Shown: positions 1-6,300, counted from the first letter of the stretch. The stretch: DNA of 6,685 nucleotides from Bradyrhizobium sp. (GCA_013695565.1 JACDAG010000464.1:1-6685); one strand, 5' to 3'. A program made the numbers and translations. The notes: a model not told the origin generated them from the letters alone.

Positions 1-1
1 C

Positions 2-631
2 GAGAAGGTCATCGTCTGGCATGTCCCGGCAAAACCGGGTCGACCGGTGATCCTCTACTTCCACGGCAACGGTGATTTTCTTGCCGGCTTCTTCGGCCGC
101 TTTCGCGAGCTGATCGCCGACGGCACCGGTGTCGTTGCGCTTTCCTATCGCGGCTATGCCGGCTCCAGCGGCCAGCCGAGCGAGCAGGGGCTTCTGCAGG
201 ACGCCGTCGCGGCCTATGCCTTCACTACGGCGCGATACGGCGCAGACCGGATCGTCGCTTGGGGCTTCTCGCTTGGCACCGGTGTCGCGGTCGCACTGGC
301 GGCCGAGCAGCCGGTTGGCAAACTCATTCTGGAGGCGCCCTATACATCGCTCGCCGACGTCGCCGCGTCCGCGTTCCCGATTTTCCCGGTCCGCCTGGCG
401 ATGAAAGATCCGTTCTATTCCGACCAGCGCATCGCCCGGGTGAGGGCGCCGGTGCTGATCCTGCACGGTGTGCGGGATGCCACCATCCCGATCGGATTTG
501 GCGAGCGCCTGTTTGCGCTCGCGCATGAACCCAAGACGCTCGTCAGGATCCCTGACGGCGGTCACAACGACCTCGATGCTTACGGTGCGACGGCGGCAGC
601 GCGGCAATTCATCAACGCCGTAAAAGGCTGA
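2..631 (+). CDS. Alpha/beta hydrolase of the BEM46/ABHD13 type (5' partial)
   Basis: This is a serine hydrolase of unknown substrate, with the start codon beyond the left edge; the frame is open from base 2 and 209 residues are visible. Counting from the first visible codon, the parts of the fold appear in order: the oxyanion-loop motif HGNG at about 21-24, the nucleophile elbow GFSLG with Ser90, Asp159 in HGVRDATIP, and His188 in GGHND. The full Ser-Asp-His triad is therefore present and the enzyme should be active. The layout matches the COG1073 hydrolases, many of which carry an N-terminal membrane segment; that part is missing here. An internal GTG at 47 would cut off a beta strand (residues 2-7, KVIVWH), so I treat the gene as running off the window. 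The gene ends 56 bp before the antiporter gene and could be read with it. Confident on fold and triad; substrate unknown. Confidence 0.9.
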   Translation, partial: EKVIVWHVPAKPGRPVILYFHGNGDFLAGFFGRFRELIADGTGVVALSYRGYAGSSGQPSEQGLLQDAVAAYAFTTARYGADRIVAWGFSLGTGVAVALAAEQPVGKLILEAPYTSLADVAASAFPIFPVRLAMKDPFYSDQRIARVRAPVLILHGVRDATIPIGFGERLFALAHEPKTLVRIPDGGHNDLDAYGATAAARQFINAVKG

Positions 632-673
632 CGGCGGCGACTGTTTGCTTCATAGTCGACCCACAACGAAATC

Positions 674-678
674 AAGGA
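674..678 (+). promoter_or_regulatory. Ribosome binding site of the ChaA-type antiporter gene
   Basis: AAGGA lies 9 nt upstream of the ATG at 688. It supports that start over later methionines such as the one at residue 7. Confidence 0.6.
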
Positions 679-687
679 TCTGACCGC

Positions 688-1785
688 ATGAGCGCGCACG
701 GCCCGATGCCGAAATCGTCGTGGATTTTCCCCGCATTGGCGGTGGCGCTTTTCGCCGTCGCCACCGCGCTCGGGTTGACGTTTACGCCAACGGCCGGCGG
801 ATTGCTGTTCGCAGCACTCTTGCTGGCGATCCTGTTCGGCACGGTGTTTGCCGCCGTGCATCACGCCGAGGTGATCGCGGAACGGATCGGCGAGCCCTAT
901 GGCACGCTATTGTTGACGCTGGCGGTCACCATCATCGAGGTCGCGCTGATCGCCACCATCATGCTTGGTGACAAGCCGGTGCCGGCGTTGGCGCGCGATA
1001 CGGTGTTCGCGGTCATCATGATCGTGTGCAACGGCCTGGTCGGGATCTGTATCTTCATCGGCGGACTTCGTTATCGCGAGCAGGATTTTCAGGTCTCCGG
1101 CGCCAACCTGTACCTGAGCGTGCTGTTCGTGATGGCGACCATCACGCTGATCATGCCCAATTACACGCTGACGGCACCGGGACCGGTCTATTCGGCGGCG
1201 CAGCTTGGCTTTGTCAGCGTCGTCACGCTCATTCTCTATTGCGTGTTTCTCTACACCCAGACCATCCGGCATCGCGATTATTTCATCAACGATGCCACAG
1301 GCGATACGGCCGACGGGGCGCTGCTGTCGAACCGGATGCTGGCGATCAGCATGGCCTTGTTGCTGCTCTCGCTGTTGGCCGTGGTGCTGCTGGCCAAGAA
1401 ATTCTCGGCTGTGGTCGATATCGCTATTGCCAGTATCGGCGCGCCGCCGGCTTTCGCGGGCGTGCTGGTGGCGCTGCTGATCCTGCTGCCGGAAGGCGTC
1501 GCCGCGATATCCGCCGCGCGCAAGAACGACCTGCAGAAGAGCATCAATCTGGCGCTGGGCTCCTCGCTTGCGACCATCGGCTTGACAATTCCCGCGGTGG
1601 CGGTCGCCGCCTATACGCTCGACAAGCAATTGGTGCTCGGCCTCAACACGCAGGAGATGGTGCTGCTGGTGCTGACCTTCGTCCTCAGCATGCTCACCTT
1701 CGGCACCGGCCGCACCAATATCCTGTTCGGGCTGGTGCATATGGTGGTGTTCGCCGTGTTCCTGTTCCTCGTGTTCGTGCCGTAA
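688..1785 (+). CDS. chaA: Calcium (sodium/potassium):proton antiporter, ChaA family
   Basis: Inner-membrane cation/H+ exchanger of the CaCA superfamily, 365 residues, close to the usual ChaA length. Nearly the whole chain is hydrophobic and fits about 11 membrane helices. The two inverted halves of the family are both visible. The first signature runs from His58-His59 through HHAEVIAERIGEPYGT and on to Glu84 in TIIEVAL. The second contains LLPEG (Glu269) followed by LQKSINLALGSSLATIG at 282-298 and TIPAVA. The conserved acidic residue of each half, expected to bind the cation, is retained. An acidic loop (NDATGDTADG, roughly 198-207) separates the halves. Family members expel Ca2+, Na+ or K+ in exchange for protons and help in salt and alkaline stress; the ion cannot be read from sequence. 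The next gene starts 5 nt after the stop, which suggests co-transcription and perhaps translational coupling. Confidence 0.9.
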   Translation: MSAHGPMPKSSWIFPALAVALFAVATALGLTFTPTAGGLLFAALLLAILFGTVFAAVHHAEVIAERIGEPYGTLLLTLAVTIIEVALIATIMLGDKPVPALARDTVFAVIMIVCNGLVGICIFIGGLRYREQDFQVSGANLYLSVLFVMATITLIMPNYTLTAPGPVYSAAQLGFVSVVTLILYCVFLYTQTIRHRDYFINDATGDTADGALLSNRMLAISMALLLLSLLAVVLLAKKFSAVVDIAIASIGAPPAFAGVLVALLILLPEGVAAISAARKNDLQKSINLALGSSLATIGLTIPAVAVAAYTLDKQLVLGLNTQEMVLLVLTFVLSMLTFGTGRTNILFGLVHMVVFAVFLFLVFVP

Positions 1786-1790
1786 TCCGG

Positions 1791-3206
1791 ATGAAGGGAT
1801 TGGCGAGGGCGCTCGCAGCGTCGATACCGTTGATCGTTTCGAGCGAGGTGCAAGCAGCGACGCTCGATGGTGCGGCGCTGACATGGCCGTTTGCACTCCC
1901 GTTTGCCGGCCTGCTGCTGTCGATCGCCGTGTGGCCGCTGTTGTTTCCGAAGATCTGGCACGCGCATTATGGAAAGATCGCCGCTGGCTGGTCGATCCTG
2001 ACGCTGGCTTTGCTCGCGTGGTTTGGCGGGGTGACGCTCGTGTCAGCTGCGTTCGTCCATGCGATGCTGGCGGAGTATCTGAGTTTCATCGTGCTTCTTT
2101 TCGCCCTGTATACGGTAGCGGGTGGGATTCTGGTCAGCGGCGATATCAGGGGCACGCCGTACAACAACACCGTCATGCTCGCATTTGGCACCGCGATTGC
2201 CAGCATCGTCGGGACCACGGGCGCGGCGATGATCCTGATCCGGCCGCTGATCCGCGCCAACATATCGCGTCAGCACAACACCCACGTCGTGATCTTCTTC
2301 ATCATTCTGGTCGCCAATGTCGGCGGCGCATTGAGCCCACTCGGCGACCCGCCGCTGTTTGTCGGCTTCCTCCATGGCGTCAATTTTTTCTGGACCACCC
2401 GGCATCTCCTGCCGCAGACCGCCGTGGTCGGCGGCCTCTTGCTCGCAATGTTCTGCGCGTTCGATATCTGGCGCTACCGCGCCGAACCGGCCTCGGTCCT
2501 GATCGAGCCGGGGGCCTCGATCAGGATTCGCGGCCTTATCAATTTGCCGCTGATTGCGGCTATCATTGCCGTGATTCTCATCTCGGCAAGTTGGCGACCG
2601 GACATCGCGATCGACATCCTCGGCACCAGGCTCGAACTGCAGAACCTGACCCGCGACACGGCCCTGCTCCTGATTGCGTTGCTCTCGCTGTGGCTGACGC
2701 CGGATGAGCATCGCGAAGCAAACGGCTTTACCTGGGAGCCGATCAGGGAAGTGGCGAAGCTGTTTGCTGCGATCTTCACCACTATTATACCCGTCCTCGC
2801 CGCGCTTGATGCCGGCAGAAAAGGCTTCTTCGCGTGGCTGTTGTCGGCTGTGACGGAGCGTGACGGCACGCCGCACGAGGTTGCCTATTTCTGGTACACA
2901 GGCGTGATCTCGGCGTTTCTCGACAATGCGCCGACCTATCTCCTGTTCTTCAAGCTTGCAGGGGGCGACGCCCACGTGCTGATGAACGAATACGCCGGGA
3001 CTCTGGCCGCGATTTCGATGGGCGCCGTCTACATGGGCGCACTGACCTATATCGGGAATGCGCCCAATTTCATGGTGGCCGCTATCGCGACGGAGCAGGG
3101 CATCAAGATGCCGAGCTTCTTCGGATACCTGTTCTGGGCGTCGGTAATCCTTATCCCGATGTTTCTGTTGCTGACCTTGCTGCCGTTCGCTCCAGTTCTC
3201 AAGTGA
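1791..3206 (+). CDS. Sodium:proton antiporter, NhaD / CitMHS_2 type (ion transporter superfamily)
   Basis: Polytopic membrane protein of 471 residues, about 12 hydrophobic segments. The ATG at 1791 begins a signal-like stretch (MKGLARALAASIPLIVSSEV, then QAA) before the first transport helix. The same frame stays open far upstream, but only as an overlap of the preceding antiporter gene. Family-typical motifs are NVGGALSPLGDPPLF around 176-190 (Asp186), FLDNAPTYLLFF (Asp378, Asn379) and TYIGNAPNFM around 419-428. The two hairpin-like GDPP and NAP regions form the cation path in this superfamily. Such proteins are often labelled citrate transporters from their domain name, although NhaD relatives exchange Na+ or Li+ for H+; I favour antiport because the gene sits 5 nt behind a ChaA-type antiporter gene. 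No clear ribosome binding site is visible, consistent with coupling to the gene before it. Family call is firm, substrate is inferred. Confidence 0.85.
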   Translation: MKGLARALAASIPLIVSSEVQAATLDGAALTWPFALPFAGLLLSIAVWPLLFPKIWHAHYGKIAAGWSILTLALLAWFGGVTLVSAAFVHAMLAEYLSFIVLLFALYTVAGGILVSGDIRGTPYNNTVMLAFGTAIASIVGTTGAAMILIRPLIRANISRQHNTHVVIFFIILVANVGGALSPLGDPPLFVGFLHGVNFFWTTRHLLPQTAVVGGLLLAMFCAFDIWRYRAEPASVLIEPGASIRIRGLINLPLIAAIIAVILISASWRPDIAIDILGTRLELQNLTRDTALLLIALLSLWLTPDEHREANGFTWEPIREVAKLFAAIFTTIIPVLAALDAGRKGFFAWLLSAVTERDGTPHEVAYFWYTGVISAFLDNAPTYLLFFKLAGGDAHVLMNEYAGTLAAISMGAVYMGALTYIGNAPNFMVAAIATEQGIKMPSFFGYLFWASVILIPMFLLLTLLPFAPVLK

Positions 3207-3247
3207 GATGGAACACGCTATGCAGAAGCCCAGTTCGCTTCCCGATC

Positions 3248-3251
3248 GGAG
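3248..3251 (+). promoter_or_regulatory. Ribosome binding site of the cupin gene
   Basis: GGAG lies 9 nt before the ATG at 3261. The ATGs at 3208 and 3220 are in other frames, so this site supports the 3261 start. Confidence 0.55.
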
Positions 3252-3260
3252 AACAACAAC

Positions 3261-3545
3261 ATGCTCAGCGCCACGTCAGACGTTCAGGTCGACACCCCGG
3301 AAGTTCGCGTCACCGAATGGCGGCTGGCGCCGGGCAGCGCGACCGGCCATCACACCCATGGGATGGACTACGTCATCGTGCCGGTGACCGCGGGCGAGAT
3401 GACCATCGTGGCGCCCAATGGCGAGCGCTCGAAGGCCCAGCTTGCCGTCGGAAAATCCTATTTCCGCAAAGCGGGCGTCGAGCACGACGTGCTCAACGAA
3501 ACCGCAAGCGAGATCGTGTTCCTGGAGGTCGAGCTGAAGCCTTGA
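3261..3545 (+). CDS. Small single-domain cupin protein
   Basis: Cytosolic 94-residue protein that is essentially one cupin beta-barrel. Motif 1 covers Gly25 to Gly45 with His31 and His33 (HHTHGMDYVIV). The usual Glu is absent at its exact spacing, and Asp36 is the nearest acidic candidate. Motif 2 runs from Gly64 to Asn79 with His75 and Asn79 (AGVEHDVLNE); the usual Pro is Lys70. Three histidines that could hold a metal are present, so a metal-binding barrel is plausible. No enzyme partner domain or DNA-binding domain is attached, so a catalytic or small-ligand sensing role cannot be chosen. It lies 54 bp after the NhaD-type gene on the same strand and may be the last gene of that transcript. 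Fold is confident; function is unknown. Confidence 0.82.
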   Translation: MLSATSDVQVDTPEVRVTEWRLAPGSATGHHTHGMDYVIVPVTAGEMTIVAPNGERSKAQLAVGKSYFRKAGVEHDVLNETASEIVFLEVELKP

Positions 3546-3766
3546 CCGTTGCCAGCCGGCACGCTGGAACCGGCGCATTTCAGCCGCAGGCCCTGACGAG
3601 ACGTTAATGGCGCGGCTTCGGAACTTGCGCGCAACGGGTTGCCTCGCGTCCGGATGCGCAGGAAATGCTAGCTCACCGGGCCAATTGCCACTGATCCGTC
3701 GCAGTTGATCCCTCAATATGCCCAGAAGTTCCCGCATCAAATTGGCCGCGGGGAGTGGCCGGCATC
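3546..3766 (+). other. Intergenic region with no gene seen
   Basis: This 221-bp gap separates the cupin gene from the membrane-anchored protein gene. A weak stem, CCAGC at 3552-3556 with GCTGG at 3563-3567, follows the cupin stop but has no T-run, so I do not call a terminator. I found no convincing -35/-10 pair and no stress-sigma (EcfG) GGAAC...CGTT pair at normal spacing. A promoter for the next gene should lie here but is not identifiable by eye. Confidence 0.5.
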
Positions 3767-4681
3767 ATGTTGAAAAAGTATCTTACGAAATTCACGATCG
3801 ACATCCTGCCCTCGGTGGCAGCGACGGTCATCGGGGCCTACATCGTCAACCATTACATTGTGACCAAGCCGGGCGCGGACGCCCCGGTCGCCGCCGCTGT
3901 ATCGGCCGCCGGCCCCAAGGGCGCTGCCAAGATTCCTGAGGCCAAGACCACCGAAGCCGGCAACGTGCCGGCGGCGGGCGTCAAGGCAAAGGGCATCTCC
4001 GAAAAGGCCATCTTCGAGAAAACCGCGGCCGAACGGCCGACCGTGGTCGAGAAGGTTGAAGCCAAAGCCGACATCAAGGCGGACGTGAAGGCCGATCCGA
4101 AGCCCGCCGATGCGCCGGCCGAGACCGCGAGCATTCCGGCCGAGCCGCGCCCGACACGCTCCCCGCCGCGCGAAAAGATCAGGGTGGTGCTGCCGTCCCC
4201 GGTGCAGCCCGTGACGCCTGTTGTCGAGACGGCGTCTGTGCCCGATGACCGTCGCGACGCCAACGACCTCGCGCGCGCTGCGATCGAGCGTCTGCGCGTC
4301 AACAATGATGGATCGCCGCGTGGACCGGAAGTGGCGCGCACCCCCGAATCTCCGCGAATCGAGACCCCAAGAATCGAGACCCCAAGAATCGAAAGCCCTC
4401 GCGTCGCGACCGCGCCGTCGCTTCGTCCGCTGCCGCCGCCGATCACGGTCTCGACGCCGCCGGGAGGAGAGACCTCCGATCACAGCAGGCCGCCTTACGC
4501 GGCCAATGCCTCAGCCGATCCGCGCCGTCCGACGCCGCCGGCCGAAATCCCGGTGTCGCGTCCGCTCGATTTGCGGGCCGATGTGACGGCGGAGCCGTCC
4601 GTGCGTGAGCGTAGCACGGCGGTGGCCGAAGACGTGCTGTCGACGGCGAAGTCGCTGTTCCACGCGGTCCTGCCGAAATAA
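3767..4681 (+). CDS. Membrane-anchored Ala/Pro/Lys-rich protein of unknown function with pentapeptide repeats
   Basis: I do not recognise this 304-residue protein. Residues 1-10 are short and basic (MLKKYLTKFT), residues about 11-32 form one membrane helix (ILPSVAATVIGAYIVNHYIV), and everything after is polar, low-complexity and probably disordered. Residues roughly 80-125 alternate Lys, Ala, Glu, Asp and Pro (KVEAKADIKADVKADPKPAD). Residues 194-213 are four tandem units of the form E-[ST]-P-R-[IV]. The final 30 residues (EDVLSTAKSLFHAVLP) could form a short amphipathic helix. The shape, one N-terminal helix plus a Pro/Lys/Glu-rich tail, resembles TonB-like or cell-envelope spacers, but no TonB C-terminal domain is present. 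ATG 3767 is chosen because GGGGAG at 3750-3755 stands upstream; GTG 3755 in the same frame would overlap that site. The gene converges on the TPR lipoprotein gene. Confidence 0.75.
   Translation: MLKKYLTKFTIDILPSVAATVIGAYIVNHYIVTKPGADAPVAAAVSAAGPKGAAKIPEAKTTEAGNVPAAGVKAKGISEKAIFEKTAAERPTVVEKVEAKADIKADVKADPKPADAPAETASIPAEPRPTRSPPREKIRVVLPSPVQPVTPVVETASVPDDRRDANDLARAAIERLRVNNDGSPRGPEVARTPESPRIETPRIETPRIESPRVATAPSLRPLPPPITVSTPPGGETSDHSRPPYAANASADPRRPTPPAEIPVSRPLDLRADVTAEPSVRERSTAVAEDVLSTAKSLFHAVLPK
4346..4405 (+). repeat. Four tandem 15-bp units encoding E-[ST]-P-R-[IV]
   Basis: The units start at 4346, 4361, 4376 and 4391. The middle two are identical (GAGACCCCAAGAATC) and the outer two differ at several bases while keeping the peptide pattern ESPRI/ETPRI/ETPRI/ESPRV. 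Exact identity of the middle pair points to a recent slippage duplication in the low-complexity tail. Confidence 0.9.
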
Positions 4682-4862
4682 TCCATCCGTCTGTTTTCAG
4701 TGATCTAAAGCGGGATGAGATTGGACCGTGACGGTGGACTATTTTCCTATCGCGGCATGGGCTCGAGCCGCGCGACTGCGGCGAGCCGGGGCCGTTTCTT
4801 ACTTTGCATGGGGTTGTTTTCGAAATTTTGAATCCGGGCCCTCCTGCGGCGGATAGATTCAG
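4682..4862. other. Convergent intergenic region, possible partial dispersed repeat
   Basis: This 181-bp spacer lies between two convergent stop codons. It contains no plausible gene. A stem of CGCGGC (4751-4756) and GCCGCG (4767-4772) with a 10-nt loop is present but has no adjacent T-run on either strand, so it is at best a weak terminator. The stretch at about 4704-4724 (TCTAAAGCGGGATGAGATTGG) resembles, from memory, one arm of an intergenic repeat common in Bradyrhizobium and Rhodopseudomonas; the matching second arm is not seen here. Confidence 0.4.
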
Positions 4863-5492
4863 CTAGCCGCCGGTTCGGGCCAGGCCGCTTCGTGCGGTTT
4901 CGTCCTTGGGGCGTAGCGCGATAGCGCGGCCATAGGAGGTCGCCGCGTTGACCTTGTCGCCAAGCCGCTCATAGGCCTGTCCGCGGGCCGACCACGCCGG
5001 TGCGCTGTTGGGGTCTGCCTGCACCGCCTCGTCGAGGTCAACAGCCGCCTCCTTGGCCTTGTCGATCGCAAGATAGCTGGTGGCGCGGCCGAGCAACGGC
5101 TCGACCTTTTGCGGCGAGAGACCGTTGGCGGCGGTGAAATCCTCGATCGCCTGCTGGTATTGCTTTTCGGCCTGATAGATCAGCCCGCGGCCGTAAAGCG
5201 CCTGCACGTTGTACGGATCGAGCGCGAGCGCGCGATCGAATTCCGCCAGCGCCTCTTCGTTCTTGCCGGACTTGGCGAGCACCTGGCCGCGGGTGGCATA
5301 GCCCTGCGAATCGGTGACGCTGCGGGCGCTGATATTGTCGGTCGGCGTTTGCGCGACGGGCTGCTGCGGTTTTGCGTTATCCGCGCCCCACGATCCCAGG
5401 TCGAACGAGCAGCCGCCAAGCGGGATGGCCAGCAGCGCGACCAGCGCGACCGAACGGCGCGCGGCGCGGGAAAACGAGGCCGGAATGGCCAT
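4863..5492 (-). CDS. TPR-repeat lipoprotein
   Basis: Probable envelope lipoprotein of 209 residues built almost wholly of tetratricopeptide repeats, which form a protein-binding solenoid. Numbered from the ATG at 5492, residues 1-27 are a lipoprotein signal: a basic n-region (RAARRS), a hydrophobic core (VALVALLAIPL), and a lipobox LGGC with Cys28 as the lipidated residue. A Gln/Pro-rich linker follows. Four consecutive 34-residue TPR units then occupy about 62-95, 96-129, 130-163 and 164-197, each ending in the typical A...LDPYN/LSPQK/ADPNS/LRPKD turn. In-frame ATGs at 5516 and 5552 would lengthen the n-region by 8 or 20 residues; a stop lies two codons before 5552. No start has a clear ribosome binding site, so I chose the one giving a normal signal length. 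The partner is unknown. Such proteins are sometimes called NlpI-like, but length and order differ and I do not claim that. Confidence 0.85.
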   Translation of the reverse strand: MAIPASFSRAARRSVALVALLAIPLGGCSFDLGSWGADNAKPQQPVAQTPTDNISARSVTDSQGYATRGQVLAKSGKNEEALAEFDRALALDPYNVQALYGRGLIYQAEKQYQQAIEDFTAANGLSPQKVEPLLGRATSYLAIDKAKEAAVDLDEAVQADPNSAPAWSARGQAYERLGDKVNAATSYGRAIALRPKDETARSGLARTGG

Positions 5493-5583
5493 ATGGCGGA
5501 ATGCTCGCGCGTCCATGGCGTCATAGGTAACGCGGCGCGGCGCGAAATGCATCGGTCAAAATAGCCGCAACGGGCCGGACGTA

Positions 5584-5627
5584 GCGTTTTCGAGCGAAGT
5601 GGATACCGGTTCGCATCAAGAAAACGC
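5584..5627. repeat. Palindromic intergenic repeat of the Rhizobiales type
   Basis: The outer arms GCGTTTTC (5584-5591) and GAAAACGC (5620-5627) are perfect complements. Inside them GCGAA (5594-5598) pairs with TTCGC (5610-5614) around a loop containing ACCGGT. The whole could fold as a two-step hairpin, and the repeat may extend to about 5650. From memory, near-identical sequence (GAGCGAAGTGGATACCGGTT) recurs between genes in Bradyrhizobium and relatives. It lies between the TPR gene and the rpsU terminator, in the likely 5' region of the TPR gene. Confidence 0.65.
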
Positions 5628-5675
5628 GTCAAAAAAAGAGTCTAGAACCTGTCTACGCCTCGGCGACATCAGGCC

Positions 5676-5709
5676 AAAAAACAAAAACGCGGGCCAGGGC
5701 CCGCGTTTT
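5676..5709 (-). terminator. Intrinsic terminator of rpsU
   Basis: Read on the minus strand, AAAACGCGGGCC (5698-5709) pairs perfectly with the complement at 5684-5695; about 11 base pairs close on a 4-nt loop. The second arm runs directly into a T-rich tract (complement of 5676-5687, TTTTTGTTTTTT). It sits 25-58 bp past the rpsU stop, in the right orientation. Only four T residues follow on the plus strand, so it should act mainly on rpsU transcripts. Confidence 0.9.
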
Positions 5710-5733
5710 CAAACTTCAAATCTGCCGAATAGA

Positions 5734-6042
5734 TCAGCGCGGTCCGCGCGGACCCGCACCGGGGCCGCCACGTCCGCCGCCGGGACCACCACGGTCGCCA
5801 CCGGGGCCAGCGCCGAACACCGGCTTCGGCTTCATCGGCAGCAGGCCTTCGCGCTGCAGCTTCTTGCGCGCGAGCTTGCGCGCGCGGCGCACGGCTTCGG
5901 CCTTTTCACGGGCCTTCTTCTCGGAGGGCTTTTCGTAATGACCGCGGAGCTTCATCTCGCGGAAGATACCCTCGCGCTGCATCTTCTTCTTCAGCGCCTT
6001 GAGGGCTTGATCGACATTGTTATCGCGGACGAGAACCTGCAC
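5734..6042 (-). CDS. rpsU: 30S ribosomal protein S21 with Gly/Arg/Pro-rich C-terminal extension
   Basis: S21 is a small basic protein of the 30S subunit platform, near the anti-Shine-Dalgarno end of 16S rRNA, and takes part in initiation. The 102 residues divide in two. Residues 1-70 are the conserved S21 domain (MQVLVRDNNVDQALKALKKK at the start, REGIFREMKLRGHYEKPSEK at 23-42, then a basic helix RRARKLARKK). Residues 71-102 are a Pro/Gly/Arg tail with GGDRGG, GGGRGG and PRGPR. E. coli S21 has about 71 residues, so the tail is an addition, of a kind I recall in Bradyrhizobium homologues. The start is GTG at 6042, supported by GAAAGAGG 7 nt upstream and by exact alignment with the family N-terminus; an ATG at 6049 is out of frame. 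The gene is transcribed alone: a strong terminator follows, and aqpZ diverges upstream. Confidence 0.95.
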   Translation of the reverse strand: MQVLVRDNNVDQALKALKKKMQREGIFREMKLRGHYEKPSEKKAREKAEAVRRARKLARKKLQREGLLPMKPKPVFGAGPGGDRGGPGGGRGGPGAGPRGPR

Positions 6043-6049
6043 GCGGCAT

Positions 6050-6057
6050 CCTCTTTC
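6050..6057 (-). promoter_or_regulatory. Ribosome binding site of rpsU
   Basis: GAAAGAGG on the minus strand ends 7 nt before the GTG at 6042. It supports this non-ATG start. Confidence 0.65.
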
Positions 6058-6201
6058 AATTGATCGGATAGGGATTCTGGTAAAGCGAAGAGCTGGCGAA
6101 AGGCCTAGCCCTTAACCCTGAACGCGGGCATGTACCAGACAAAAGTGTGGATGTCCACCTACGACGCAGGTTTCCGGGCCAAGTTAAGCCATGAAAAGCG
6201 G

Positions 6202-6296
6202 CAAATCTGGCGCTGTTCAGCCCTGATTTGGGAAGTTGTGCGTCCAGATCAGGGCTGTTCCCGGAGTTTTGAGCAACCCGGCAACAACAAATCTGG
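6202..6296. repeat. Inverted repeat with flanking CAAATCTGG direct repeats upstream of aqpZ
   Basis: CAGCCCTGAT (6218-6227) is the exact reverse complement of ATCAGGGCTG (6248-6257). Pairing continues inward for four more positions, with one T/G, to give 14-nt arms around a 12-nt centre. Two exact CAAATCTGG copies lie outside it, at 6202-6210 and 6288-6296, and the inner ends of the arms carry related sequence (TGATTTGG and CCAGATCA). There is no T-run after the hairpin, so a terminator is unlikely. Operator half-sites or an mRNA-leader hairpin for aqpZ are possible. Confidence 0.6.
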
Positions 6297-6300
6297 GGAG
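6297..6300 (+). promoter_or_regulatory. Ribosome binding site of aqpZ
   Basis: GGAG, inside the longer GGGGAG, lies 8 nt before the ATG at 6309 and fixes the aquaporin start. It overlaps the end of the downstream CAAATCTGG repeat region. Confidence 0.7.

Noticed and set aside
1026..1790. Long open stretch in the same frame upstream of the NhaD-type gene, overlapping the ChaA-type gene
   Set aside because: Its translation is Arg/Gly-rich with no membrane segments or family match, while the overlapping frame encodes a clear antiporter. It is a high-GC open frame, not a longer protein.
907..1896. 329-codon minus-strand open frame opposite the ChaA-type gene
   Set aside because: The product is rich in His, Gln, Arg and Asp with no recognisable motif, typical of the antisense of a membrane-protein gene.
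2043..2975. 310-codon minus-strand open frame opposite the NhaD-type gene
   Set aside because: It is an Arg/Asp/Gln-rich shadow with no domain, fully covered by a well-supported antiporter gene.
3620..3650. GGAAC at 3620 as a general-stress (EcfG) promoter element
   Set aside because: No CGTT-like -10 element is found at normal spacing; the nearest CGTC is 22 nt away.
3737..4483. Long minus-strand open frames opposite the low-complexity protein
   Set aside because: The repetitive Arg/Gly/Asp or Ser-rich products mirror the repeat on the plus strand. The plus frame has a ribosome binding site and a membrane helix; the minus frames have neither.
4751..4772. Hairpin between the convergent genes as a bidirectional terminator
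   Set aside because: The stem is only 6 bp with a 10-nt loop and no T-run on either strand.
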